A stretch of 64,000 bases of DNA, from positions 434,001 through 498,000 of the forward strand of contig CAWFEN010000014.1 in NCBI GenBank assembly GCA_963814865.1, given 5' to 3'. Below the pieces are notes generated by a model. It was not told the DNA's origin, did no database searches, and was given only the letters and a program-made list of their open reading frames with translations. Source of the stretch: AP-15 sp963814865 (GTDB lineage Bacteria > Pseudomonadota > Alphaproteobacteria > ATCC43930 > CGMCC-115725). This document shows, piece after piece, positions 40,256 through 48,346 of the stretch. A program made the position numbers and the translations under genes. Numbering within the stretch: the stretch's first letter is position 1; each line of letters starts with the position of its first letter.

Positions 40256-40284
40256 TCGGTTAGCGCGTTACGCGCTAACCGACG
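40256..40284. terminator. Perfect inverted repeat between convergent genes
   Basis: A 13-bp perfect stem, GTCGGTTAGCGCG with CGCGCTAACCGAC, has the three-base loop TTA. It lies just after the HyfB-like stop and includes the last codons and stop of the convergent ThDP enzyme. It lacks a T-run on either side. A bidirectional terminator or mRNA-stabilising hairpin is likely from position. Confidence 0.55.
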
Positions 40285-41933
40285 TTCCGCCGGCGCCAGG
40301 CGCTGATCTGCTGCAGCGACGCGTGTACGTGCACGACTACCGGCTGATGGCGGGTTGACAGGGCTTCGGCGATCACCGGCTCGACCTCGGATTCCTCGCG
40401 AATCGTCATGCCCCTGGCGCCAAACGCCGTCGCCCAGACTGCGAAATCCGGGTTGGTCAACTGGGTCGCCGCCTGATACGGCCGGCCCGGATAGCGCAGA
40501 TCGTGGTGCTGGGCGATTGTGCCGTAGCAGCCATTGTCCGAGATGATAAATACCGGGCTCACCCCATATTGCCGCGCGGTGGCAAGCTCGTTGCCGGTCA
40601 TCAGCGCACCGCCGTCGCCGGCGAAGCCGATGACCTGCGTGCCCGGCCGGCGCAGGCAGGCGGCGACCGCCATCGGCATGCCGGCGCCCATCGCGCCCAC
40701 TACCGAGCTCAGATACATCTGCCCCGGCCTTATCGGCAGATAGCGTTGCACAAAGCTGGAGAAATTCCCGGCGTCGGTCGTCACCGTCGCGTCACTGTCG
40801 AGGTGCCGCCCGACCGCCGCGACGACCGCCGCGAAATTCACCCCGTCATCGGTCGGCTGCCATTCCGGCCGGCTGATTTTGTCGTGCGCCGCGTGCAGGC
40901 GATCGATCCAGCCGCGCCGCTTGTCGGCGCCGGCCGGGGCGCCGCGGGCGAGCAGCGCCCGCACGACCGCGGCGGGCTCGCAGGCCATTGCCAGCTCGGG
41001 CCGCCAGACCCGTCCGACCTCCTCCGGGCCGGGCCAGATGTGCACGAGCGGCATCTGCGGGTCGGGCGCGGCCGGAAAGCTGAAACCCTGCGACACCGTG
41101 CCGGTCAGCCGCTCGCCGAGCGCGACCACCAGATCGGTCTGCTTCAGCTCGTCCATCACATCGCGATGCACTCGCCCGCTCATGTAGCCGCCGTAATTCG
41201 GGTGACCGGGATCGAACAGATGAGGCCGGCGATGGGTCGGCATCACCGGCAGGACCCAGCGTTCGGCCAGGCGAACGAGCTCGGGCACTTCATTCGGGCG
41301 CAGCGCCGCGCCGACCCAGACGAGCGGCCGCTCGGCCGCCGCCAGCATTGCGGCGAGGCGATCGAGGTCTTCGCCCCGCGGGCCGCCGAGCGCGGACGGG
41401 CGCGGGCGGGCCGGCGCGGCATCGGTCTCGGCATCGAACACATCCTCCGGGATCACCACGGCGACCGGGCCGGGCGTGCCGCCTTCGGCGACATGAAAGG
41501 CGCGCGCCATCGCCTCGCTGGCCTGTGCCGGCTCGTTGACCTCGATGACCAGCTTGGTCACATCCGATAGAAGCCGGCTGTAATTCTGCTCCTGCAACGC
41601 CATCCGCCCGGCTTCCCAGCGCTCGACCTGGCCGATCAGGACAACCAGCGGCGTGGCGTCGTGATAGGCGGTGTGCAGCCCGATCATCGCGTTCGACAGG
41701 CCGGGGCCGCGCGACACCACCAGCATGCCGGCGCGGCCGCCGCGCATGCGGCCATCGGCCGCGGCCATGAAGGCGGCGCCGCCCTCGTGCCGACAGACGA
41801 TCAACCGGATGCGGTTGTTGTCGGCCAGCGCATTGGTAAAGCCGAGATAGCTTTCACCCGGGACGCAATAGACGAGGTCGATGTCGTGCGCTTCGAGGCT
41901 GTCCACCAGCAGGCTGCCGATCGTACGGGCCAT
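40275..41933 (-). CDS. Thiamine-diphosphate-dependent enzyme (acetolactate synthase family)
   Basis: A 552-aa ThDP enzyme. The activating Glu is in VCRHEGGAAFMA (about residue 50), the first-domain phosphate loop is SRGPGLSNAM, and the ThDP/Mg motif runs from AGDGGALMTG to SDNGCYGT. It has no FAD-binding markers that would fix it as catalytic acetolactate synthase, and no small-subunit gene is adjacent. Other members of this group act as decarboxylases or ligases on 2-keto acids. It is not a close copy of the ThDP enzyme at 3939. Confidence 0.88.
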   Translation of the reverse strand: MARTIGSLLVDSLEAHDIDLVYCVPGESYLGFTNALADNNRIRLIVCRHEGGAAFMAAADGRMRGGRAGMLVVSRGPGLSNAMIGLHTAYHDATPLVVLIGQVERWEAGRMALQEQNYSRLLSDVTKLVIEVNEPAQASEAMARAFHVAEGGTPGPVAVVIPEDVFDAETDAAPARPRPSALGGPRGEDLDRLAAMLAAAERPLVWVGAALRPNEVPELVRLAERWVLPVMPTHRRPHLFDPGHPNYGGYMSGRVHRDVMDELKQTDLVVALGERLTGTVSQGFSFPAAPDPQMPLVHIWPGPEEVGRVWRPELAMACEPAAVVRALLARGAPAGADKRRGWIDRLHAAHDKISRPEWQPTDDGVNFAAVVAAVGRHLDSDATVTTDAGNFSSFVQRYLPIRPGQMYLSSVVGAMGAGMPMAVAACLRRPGTQVIGFAGDGGALMTGNELATARQYGVSPVFIISDNGCYGTIAQHHDLRYPGRPYQAATQLTNPDFAVWATAFGARGMTIREESEVEPVIAEALSTRHQPVVVHVHASLQQISAWRRRNVG

Positions 41934-42139
41934 CGGGTTTCTCCGGTTGCAATTTGTCGAACCGCAAATTTTCCACGTGCCAGCTATTATAGATGTTGTG
42001 GAACATCAAGGTCAGCCCCTTGACCGGCGATACCCGCACGCCGCCCCCTCGCCATGGAACATTAGATCAATTGGCGATTGAAGGTGTCATCGCCGGCAGA
42101 ATATGTTTGCCGCCGCGCCACCATGTCGTATGGCCTTGT

Positions 42140-43084
42140 ATGGGTTTTAACGCGCCGTCGTTTCCCGCACGAGCTGTCTCCGTCATTACGAGAACGCGAG
42201 ACCGTCCGCGACTGCTGAGCCGGGCGCGCGCGAGCATCGCTTCCCAGACGTTCGGTGACTTGGCGTGGGTCATCGTCAACGATGGCGGCGAGCCCGGCCC
42301 GGTCGAAGCCGAGGCCGAGGCCGCCCGCGCCGCCGGGATCCAGGCAGTCGCCATCCATCGGCAGCACAGCAGCGGCATCGAAGCCGCCGCCAATGCCGGC
42401 ATCCGAGCGTCTTCGAGCCGTTACATCGTCATCCACGACGATGACGACAGCTGGAACCCTCCGTTTCTGGCATTAACCGTGGCGGCGCTCGAGCAGGAGA
42501 CCGCGTTCGTCGGCGTCGTCACCCATTCGACGACCGTGGTGGAACAGATTCTCGGAGATACCATCGTAACCATCAGTCGAAAGCCGCAAAATCGCAGCCT
42601 CCAGGTCGTATATTTGGCAGACCTCGTCATCAATAATCTGTTCCCTCCAATCTCCTTTCTCTTTCGTCGTCAAATCTATGACGCGGTCGGTGGCTATAAT
42701 GAAGAATTTCCGGTGCTGGGTGACTGGGAATTCAATCTGAAAGTAGCGATGCAGGGGGACATCCGCGTATTGCCGAAAATGCTCGCGAACTATCATGTGC
42801 GGATGGGCGCCCAAGATCCGACCTCGCGTTACGCCAATTCCATCTTCGCCGAGCGCGACCTCCACCGTCTTCAAGATGCGGTATTTCGTAATCGGATGCT
42901 GCGCGCCGACATCGCAGCGGGCAAGGTCGGGATCGGCATGCTGCTCGCGCTGGCGCGGCTGCAATATCGGCGGCGTCCGACACGCGCGCTGCAACTGCCG
43001 CAGCGGCGGCAGCGGGCGTTCAGCGGGATTCTGAGTGCCGTCGAGCGCCTGCTCGCGGCGCCGTACCGAACCCGAAAGCCCTGA
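42140..43084 (+). CDS. Family 2 glycosyltransferase
   Basis: A 314-aa GT-A fold glycosyltransferase. The N-terminal nucleotide-binding strand is VSVITRTRDRPRLL and the metal-binding acidic motif is VIHDDDDSW at about residue 100. GGYNEEFPVLGDWEFNLK carries the usual acceptor-side acidic residues. The start at ATG 42140 is chosen because family homology follows; the frame is open to 41993. It probably adds a sugar to a surface polysaccharide. It heads a group of three glycosyltransferase genes. Confidence 0.83.
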   Translation: MGFNAPSFPARAVSVITRTRDRPRLLSRARASIASQTFGDLAWVIVNDGGEPGPVEAEAEAARAAGIQAVAIHRQHSSGIEAAANAGIRASSSRYIVIHDDDDSWNPPFLALTVAALEQETAFVGVVTHSTTVVEQILGDTIVTISRKPQNRSLQVVYLADLVINNLFPPISFLFRRQIYDAVGGYNEEFPVLGDWEFNLKVAMQGDIRVLPKMLANYHVRMGAQDPTSRYANSIFAERDLHRLQDAVFRNRMLRADIAAGKVGIGMLLALARLQYRRRPTRALQLPQRRQRAFSGILSAVERLLAAPYRTRKP

Positions 43085-43297
43085 CGAGAGGATGCCAATC
43101 TCGAACCCCACATGCGCGGATCTCGGCGCGATGAACGCGCGTTCTCGCACCACGCCCTCCGGCACGATCCCTTGACACCATGGGACTCGCGCCATATCAA
43201 CCGGCCAAGCGCCGGCCCTGACTCGAGTGGGAACATGCGCCCATTATAGTCGCCTTCGCTCCTGCTCACCCAGAGGCTCGGCAAGAGGAAACAGGCG

Positions 43298-45209
43298 ATG
43301 GCGAGGCTGGCCTACGTTATATTGTCACATGGTCCCGCGGAACCGATCATCTGGTTGGCCGAGCTGCTCCTCGCTGCGGACAAGACCGGGCATGTCGTCA
43401 TTCATTACGACGCGAAGTCGCCAAAACCGGATTTTCAGCGGCTGCAGGAGGCGTTTGATGAATCGGAGCGGGCACATCTGGTGCCGGATAGGGTCGTCTG
43501 CGGCTGGGGACAATTCGGTCTGGTCGATGGTGTGGTGCGGGCGTTGCGCCTGATCCGGCAAAAGGACCTTCCATGCGATCATGTCTATCTATTGAGCGGA
43601 TCGTGCCTGCCGGTGCGGCCTCTTGCTCAGCTGAAGCGCTTCCTCGACCAGCATCCGCACCTGGAGTTCATTGAAGCGGAACCCTCAAGCTGGATCGTCG
43701 GCGGTTTAAGAGAAGAGCGATACCAGTTTCGTCACTGGTTCTCCCACCTGACCCAACCTTGGCTTTTTGATTTATCAGTCCGATTGCAGTCAAAATACGG
43801 GCTGAAACGACGCTTCCCTCGTGGATTGGTGCCAAAATTTGGCTCGCAATGGTGGTGTCTGACCACAGAAACCTGTTACAAAATTCTGGACTACATCAAC
43901 AAACATCCATTTCATTATCGATTTTTTAAATCTACCTTCATACCGGACGAAATGTTTTTTCAAACTATGGCCTTGAAATTGGCTGGTTCGGAGAGAATGT
44001 TTTGGAAAACACTGACATATTTTGAATTTTCCTACAGAGGGAAACCGACTGTATTTTTCGATGACAGCTTCGATCTGATCAAGAAATTTCCATATTTCTT
44101 TGCACGAAAGATAAGTCCGAACGCGATACGGCTCCGCGAATATCTGGCAAAAATTGCGGGCGAAGCTGACGATGAGGCTCCGCTTTTTGTTGCTGGAGAT
44201 CCGCTTTTTGTCGTCGGAGATATGCCGGAAGGCCTCTCTTTTCGCGACCGGGTGGCGCAGCAGGTGGAATTGCCGCGGCCCGGCCAGATTTTCTATGGCG
44301 ATCAGCTTTCTCATCAAGGCTGGCCTGGAGTGCTTCGGTTTCTCAGGGGTCAGCTTTGCCGTGCTGTACGGCCCGCCGGCTATGACGAGAATAGCCATCG
44401 AGCACCTGCGCAATGTGCCGGGCCTGTCGCTTTTCGGGCGGATTTTCAAGCCCGATGAAGTGGATTTCGGACCGAATGGTCCCTCCTGGGAAGGCCTGAC
44501 GCCCGGCGACATTCACATTCGCGCAATGGACAAGCCGCTCTACCTCAGCCGAATCATCCAGCGCGCCGCCGGTTTTCCGATCATCCAGATTTCACCGGGC
44601 GACGACCGCGATGTAGAGGGCGCCTTGCGGTATTACGATAAGGCCGTATTTTTGCCCTGCGTACCTCGTCATTTCGACCACGAAGAGTGGCGATATCTTT
44701 ATTGGGTGCTGACGGCGCTCGCCCATCCGAAGGGTGCCGTGCCCGGGTTTGAGCACCGCAACGCTGAGGAAAACAACTATCACTTTCTTCGCGAAATGAT
44801 CAATCGGCATATGCAAAAATTTACCTTGAAAGAGCACTGCGAATGGGTCGCCGGCCAAGTCTTCAATGAGCATGACAATAAGAACATGATCCACTTGTAT
44901 TTCGATACTGGAAGCCGCGAAGCGCGGTCGCATGTGAACCGCCAGCCGGAGAAAGAACGGGAGAGGGAGAGGAATTTCCGAGATATACTTGTGGCGATCG
45001 GGCCGACGATCCTGCCGCTGCTCGGCGCGATCGACAGCCTCAGCAAGCGGCTTTCCGGACTCGCGCCGAGAGAATTGCTCGACAATTTGCCGCCCTCGTG
45101 GCAACCCCGTTTCCGGCCGGTCTTGGAACCGCTGCCGCGGCCAACGCCGGCCGCGCGCCCCCACCTGTCGGTAATCGCCCGCCGGTTTGCCGCCAATGCC
45201 GAGGACTGA
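43298..45209 (+). CDS. GT14-type beta-1,6-N-acetylglucosaminyltransferase-like protein with C-terminal domain (one frameshift near 44347)
   Basis: About 636 aa after correction. The N-terminal half is a core-2/I-branching (GT14) domain: LAYVILSHGPAEPI, HYDAKSPK, YLLSGSCLPVRP and FGSQWWCLTTE are its landmarks. The C-terminal half, from GDIHIRAMDKPLYLSRI, is the domain of unknown function that accompanies bacterial GT14 members. One extra G in the GGGG run at 44346-44349 breaks the frame between VLRFLR and VSFAVLYGPPA; the span is 3n+1. The DNA from about 43700 to 44200 is clearly AT-richer than the rest of the window, suggesting acquisition by transfer. Confidence 0.8.
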
Positions 45210-45355
45210 TCTTACGATGCGACTGGTTCGATCGGTCGGGCGGCGGCCATGACCCGGGCAAGCAATGCTCGTCTCGCCGTGCAGGAGGCCACGCCGAGAG
45301 CCTTCGCCTGGATCAGATCCGCCTCGACGATCTTCGCCAAACCCGACCGCCTTCC

Positions 45356-46411
45356 ATGGCCTTCCCAATGCGTTTGAATATTCGCAGCATAAACCGGCTG
45401 TGGCAGTCCCGGGCAGCCACAGGTGCAACCCACTTTGCCAGGGATACCTATCGTATCGGCCGCGTCTTCGTTCACGGCCGATCACTTCGTCTGACCCAAG
45501 ACAACACCAGACGGATCAAGGCCGACGATGTTCTTCTGGTGTGCTGCCTGCGCAATGAATTGTTCCGGATGCCGTTCTTTTTGGATTACTACCGCAATCT
45601 CGGCGTCGCTCACTTCCTGATCATCGATAATGATTCGACTGACGGCTTTCCCGGCTGGATCGCGCAGTTCGACGATTGTTCGGTCTGGCACACCACAGCA
45701 AGCTACCTGACGTCCGATTTTGGCATGCAGTGGTGCAATCACCTGCTAAATCGGTACGGTCCGGGCCATCTCTGCGTGACTGTCGACCCCGACGAGTTCC
45801 TCGTCTATCCGCGCTGTAATTTTCGCACGCTGCCGGACCTCGGGCAATTCCTCAAGGATGACCATCGCCAGTCGATGCATGTGCTGATGCTCGACTGCTA
45901 CAGTGATCGCCGCCTCGACGAGACAATCTATCGCGCCGGCGACAATCCGTTCATGGTCTGCCCCTTCTTTGATCGCGACGGCTACATCCAGACCCGGGTC
46001 GTGAAGAACAACAGCACATGGATTCAAGGGGGCCCGCGCATGCGGGTTTACAACCGCGATACACCGTGGCTCGCTCCGGCACTGAACAAAGCTCCGGTGG
46101 TTTGGTGGAAGAAGCATTTCACCTACCAGAGCTCCACGCACGATCTGGTGCCGATCCGGCTCAACTCGGCCCACACGCCGGGTGAGGTGTCGCTCACCGG
46201 GTGCTTGTTCCACTTCAAGTTCCTTGCGACGCTGATGGATAAGGCGACCGAGGAGGCCGAGCGCAAGCAACATTATGCGGGCGGGCGCGAGTACACGCGA
46301 TATCGCGTAGCAGGCAGCGTGTCCCCTTACAGCGAGGGGATCAGCGTGCGGTACGAATCACCCGAGCAGCTGATCCGTCTCGGCTTGATGACCGGCGGAT
46401 ATTGGGTCTGA
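45356..46411 (+). CDS. Glycosyltransferase family 2 protein (Glyco_tranf_2_4 type)
   Basis: A 351-aa protein with the segment VCCLRNELFRMPFFLDYYRNLGVAHFLIIDNDSTDG, characteristic in parts of the Glyco_tranf_2_4 group, and a DPDEF acidic motif for metal-nucleotide binding (VTVDPDEFLVYP). Further landmarks are CPFFDRDGYIQTR and LTGCLFHFKFLATLM. ATG 45356 is a cautious choice; ATG 45368 is possible and the frame is open well upstream over the GT14 gene. It likely works with the two preceding glycosyltransferases on a cell-surface glycan. Confidence 0.8.
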   Translation: MAFPMRLNIRSINRLWQSRAATGATHFARDTYRIGRVFVHGRSLRLTQDNTRRIKADDVLLVCCLRNELFRMPFFLDYYRNLGVAHFLIIDNDSTDGFPGWIAQFDDCSVWHTTASYLTSDFGMQWCNHLLNRYGPGHLCVTVDPDEFLVYPRCNFRTLPDLGQFLKDDHRQSMHVLMLDCYSDRRLDETIYRAGDNPFMVCPFFDRDGYIQTRVVKNNSTWIQGGPRMRVYNRDTPWLAPALNKAPVVWWKKHFTYQSSTHDLVPIRLNSAHTPGEVSLTGCLFHFKFLATLMDKATEEAERKQHYAGGREYTRYRVAGSVSPYSEGISVRYESPEQLIRLGLMTGGYWV

Positions 46412-46441
46412 GCAAAACCGCAGCGGCTTATCGGCACGCCC

Positions 46442-47653
46442 TCACCATGCCTCGCGCCCGCGGGCCGGACGACTCGCGGGCACCGTGTCGCGCACCGCGT
46501 TGGCGGTGGCTTGCTCGGCCTCGTGCTTTTCGAACATGGCGCGCGCCGCCGCCTGGCGCCTGGCGCCGAAATCGTCGCGGTTCTCGCCGCACCACTCGTA
46601 GGAGGCGATACGGGGCGCATTGTCTCGGCTGAAATGCGGCATCACAAAGCGCTGGTAGAGCTCGTAGGAGCGCTTCGTCTCCTCCCAATCGGCCCAATTG
46701 TGCGCCTGCTGCAGAAAGACGCCGAAGGTGCCCTGCTTTTCATGGAGCCGCTCGATCAGCGCGATCGCGTCGTCGGGGGTGCCGACCATGCCGAACTTGT
46801 TCTCGACGAACCATTCGAGCGGGTCCGCGCCGGTGGGGATATTAAAGCGGCGCTGGTTGTTGTTGGAGTAGTTCAGATAGCGCTCGAAGCCGAAGCGCGC
46901 GTTCGCCCACGCCTTGTCGCGGGTCTCGGCGATGTGGATCGGTCCGACCAGCCTGAGCCGCGACGGGTCCATGGTCCGCCCCTGCCCGGCCGCGATGTCG
47001 CAGGCGATCTGCCAGTTGCTGGCGAGCGCGTCGTAGCCGAACGGGTTGGTCGCGGCGATGCAGATCATCGCCAGATCGTATTGGCCGGCGAGCCGCCCGC
47101 CCGACGGCGTCACCGCGCTGACCACGGCGACCTCGGGATGAGGCTTCGTATAAGGCGGCAGGTGCAGGCGGGCGTTGACGAGCGTGTACCAGTCGGTTTT
47201 TTCGGTGACGATTTCGCCCTTGAACAGGCGCAGGATCACGTCGAGCCCCTCGGCCATGCGGTCGCGCTGGACCATCGGATCGATGCCGAGCATGATTGCG
47301 TCGGACGCGAGCAGTCCCGGCCCGACCCCGAACATGACCCGGCCGCGGGTATGGTGGTCGAGCTGGACGATGCGGTCGGCAGTCATCAGCGGATGGTGAT
47401 AGGGCAATGACACGACGCCGGTGCCGAAGCGGATGAATTTGGTGCGCTCGGCAGCGATCGCGATGAACAACTCGGGCGAGCTGATCGTCTCGAACCCAGC
47501 GGAATGGTGCTCCCCGATCCAGGCTTCGTGATAGCCCAGCCGGTCCAGCCACTGCATCAATTCGAGATCCCGGTCGAGGCAGGCCGTCGGGTTCTCTTCC
47601 ATCGGATGGAAGGGCGGCAGAAAGATGCCGTGGCGCAGATTGATCAGTGACAT
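46442..47653 (-). CDS. LLM-class flavin-dependent oxidoreductase (luciferase-like)
   Basis: A 403-aa luciferase-like monooxygenase. The N-terminal HGIFLPPFHP and GYHEAWIGEHHSAGFE, and the central VMFGVGPGLLASDA, are typical of the limonene-monooxygenase-like subgroup, which uses reduced FMN supplied by a separate reductase. The last 40 residues are low-complexity. It is divergent from the RidA gene with 142 bp between starts. Confidence 0.87.
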   Translation of the reverse strand: MSLINLRHGIFLPPFHPMEENPTACLDRDLELMQWLDRLGYHEAWIGEHHSAGFETISSPELFIAIAAERTKFIRFGTGVVSLPYHHPLMTADRIVQLDHHTRGRVMFGVGPGLLASDAIMLGIDPMVQRDRMAEGLDVILRLFKGEIVTEKTDWYTLVNARLHLPPYTKPHPEVAVVSAVTPSGGRLAGQYDLAMICIAATNPFGYDALASNWQIACDIAAGQGRTMDPSRLRLVGPIHIAETRDKAWANARFGFERYLNYSNNNQRRFNIPTGADPLEWFVENKFGMVGTPDDAIALIERLHEKQGTFGVFLQQAHNWADWEETKRSYELYQRFVMPHFSRDNAPRIASYEWCGENRDDFGARRQAAARAMFEKHEAEQATANAVRDTVPASRPARGREAW

Positions 47654-47795
47654 TGGGCCCTCGCTGGGTTACCGCTCATTCTCCGGGCAAGAGCCCGAGA
47701 GACGGCGCGCCGGCGATGCTAGCCGAAGACCGCGGGAGAGGAAAACACCCGCTGCCGCAGGCAAGCCTCAGGGCGCAGGCAAGCGAGAGGGCAGC

Positions 47796-48209
47796 ATGGC
47801 GATCAAGCGCGAAAAGATCCAGCCAGCCGGGATTCACGTCCGCACGGTCGACGGCCAAGCGAGATACACGCAGGTCGTTACCGTCAGCGGCACCGGCAAG
47901 ATGATCTTTGTTGCCGGCCAATTGGCGCGCAATGCGCAAGGGGTTTGCGTCGGCAAGGGCGACATGCGTGCCCAGATCGAGCAGGTCGGCGAGAACATCA
48001 AGACCTGCCTCGAGGCCGCCGGCGCTACCCTCGCCGACATCGTCAAGACCAACACCTTCGTCACCGACTACGCGGAATTCTCGAAACATCCCGACATGCG
48101 AATGCGCTATTTCGGCCCGGCGACGCCGACCAGCACGACGGTCGAAATAAGCCGCCTCGCCGATCCCGACGCGATGATCGAAATCGAGGTCATGGCGATC
48201 ATCGACTGA
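47796..48209 (+). CDS. RidA-family (YjgF/YER057c/UK114) protein
   Basis: A 137-aa Rid protein. Landmarks are FVAGQLARNAQG, the subunit-interface ENIKTCLEAAGATLADIVKTN and a C-terminal EIEVMAIID. The Arg that binds the carboxylate in true RidA (near RxxxVxxxLP) is not obvious: the region reads HPDMRMRYFGPATPTSTTVEI, so it may belong to a Rid subgroup other than RidA itself. The family deaminates enamines/imines or hydrolyses carbamates such as aminoacrylate. ATG 47796 follows GAGAGGG. Confidence 0.85.
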   Translation: MAIKREKIQPAGIHVRTVDGQARYTQVVTVSGTGKMIFVAGQLARNAQGVCVGKGDMRAQIEQVGENIKTCLEAAGATLADIVKTNTFVTDYAEFSKHPDMRMRYFGPATPTSTTVEISRLADPDAMIEIEVMAIID

Positions 48210-48253
48210 CGCCGGCACCCGCTGGCCGCGAGCGTCCCGATACCTGGCCAATG

Positions 48254-48282
48254 ACATCATAGTAACGTCATCCAACCGTCAC
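48254..48282 (+). promoter_or_regulatory. Candidate PHO box upstream of the phosphoesterase
   Basis: Three 7-bp units spaced 11 bp apart read ACATCAT, ACGTCAT and CCGTCAC, separated by four bases (AGTA and CCAA). The PhoB consensus is CTGTCAT-N4-CTGTCAC. The match is imperfect in the first bases of each unit but spacing is exact. It ends about 64 bp before the ATG of a secreted phosphoesterase, the expected place for activation under phosphate starvation. Confidence 0.5.
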
Positions 48283-48346
48283 CCTTCGGCAAAATTCGAC
48301 CGCTACGGTCTTCCCGCAGCTGAAATTTCACCGAAAGGGTCGGACG

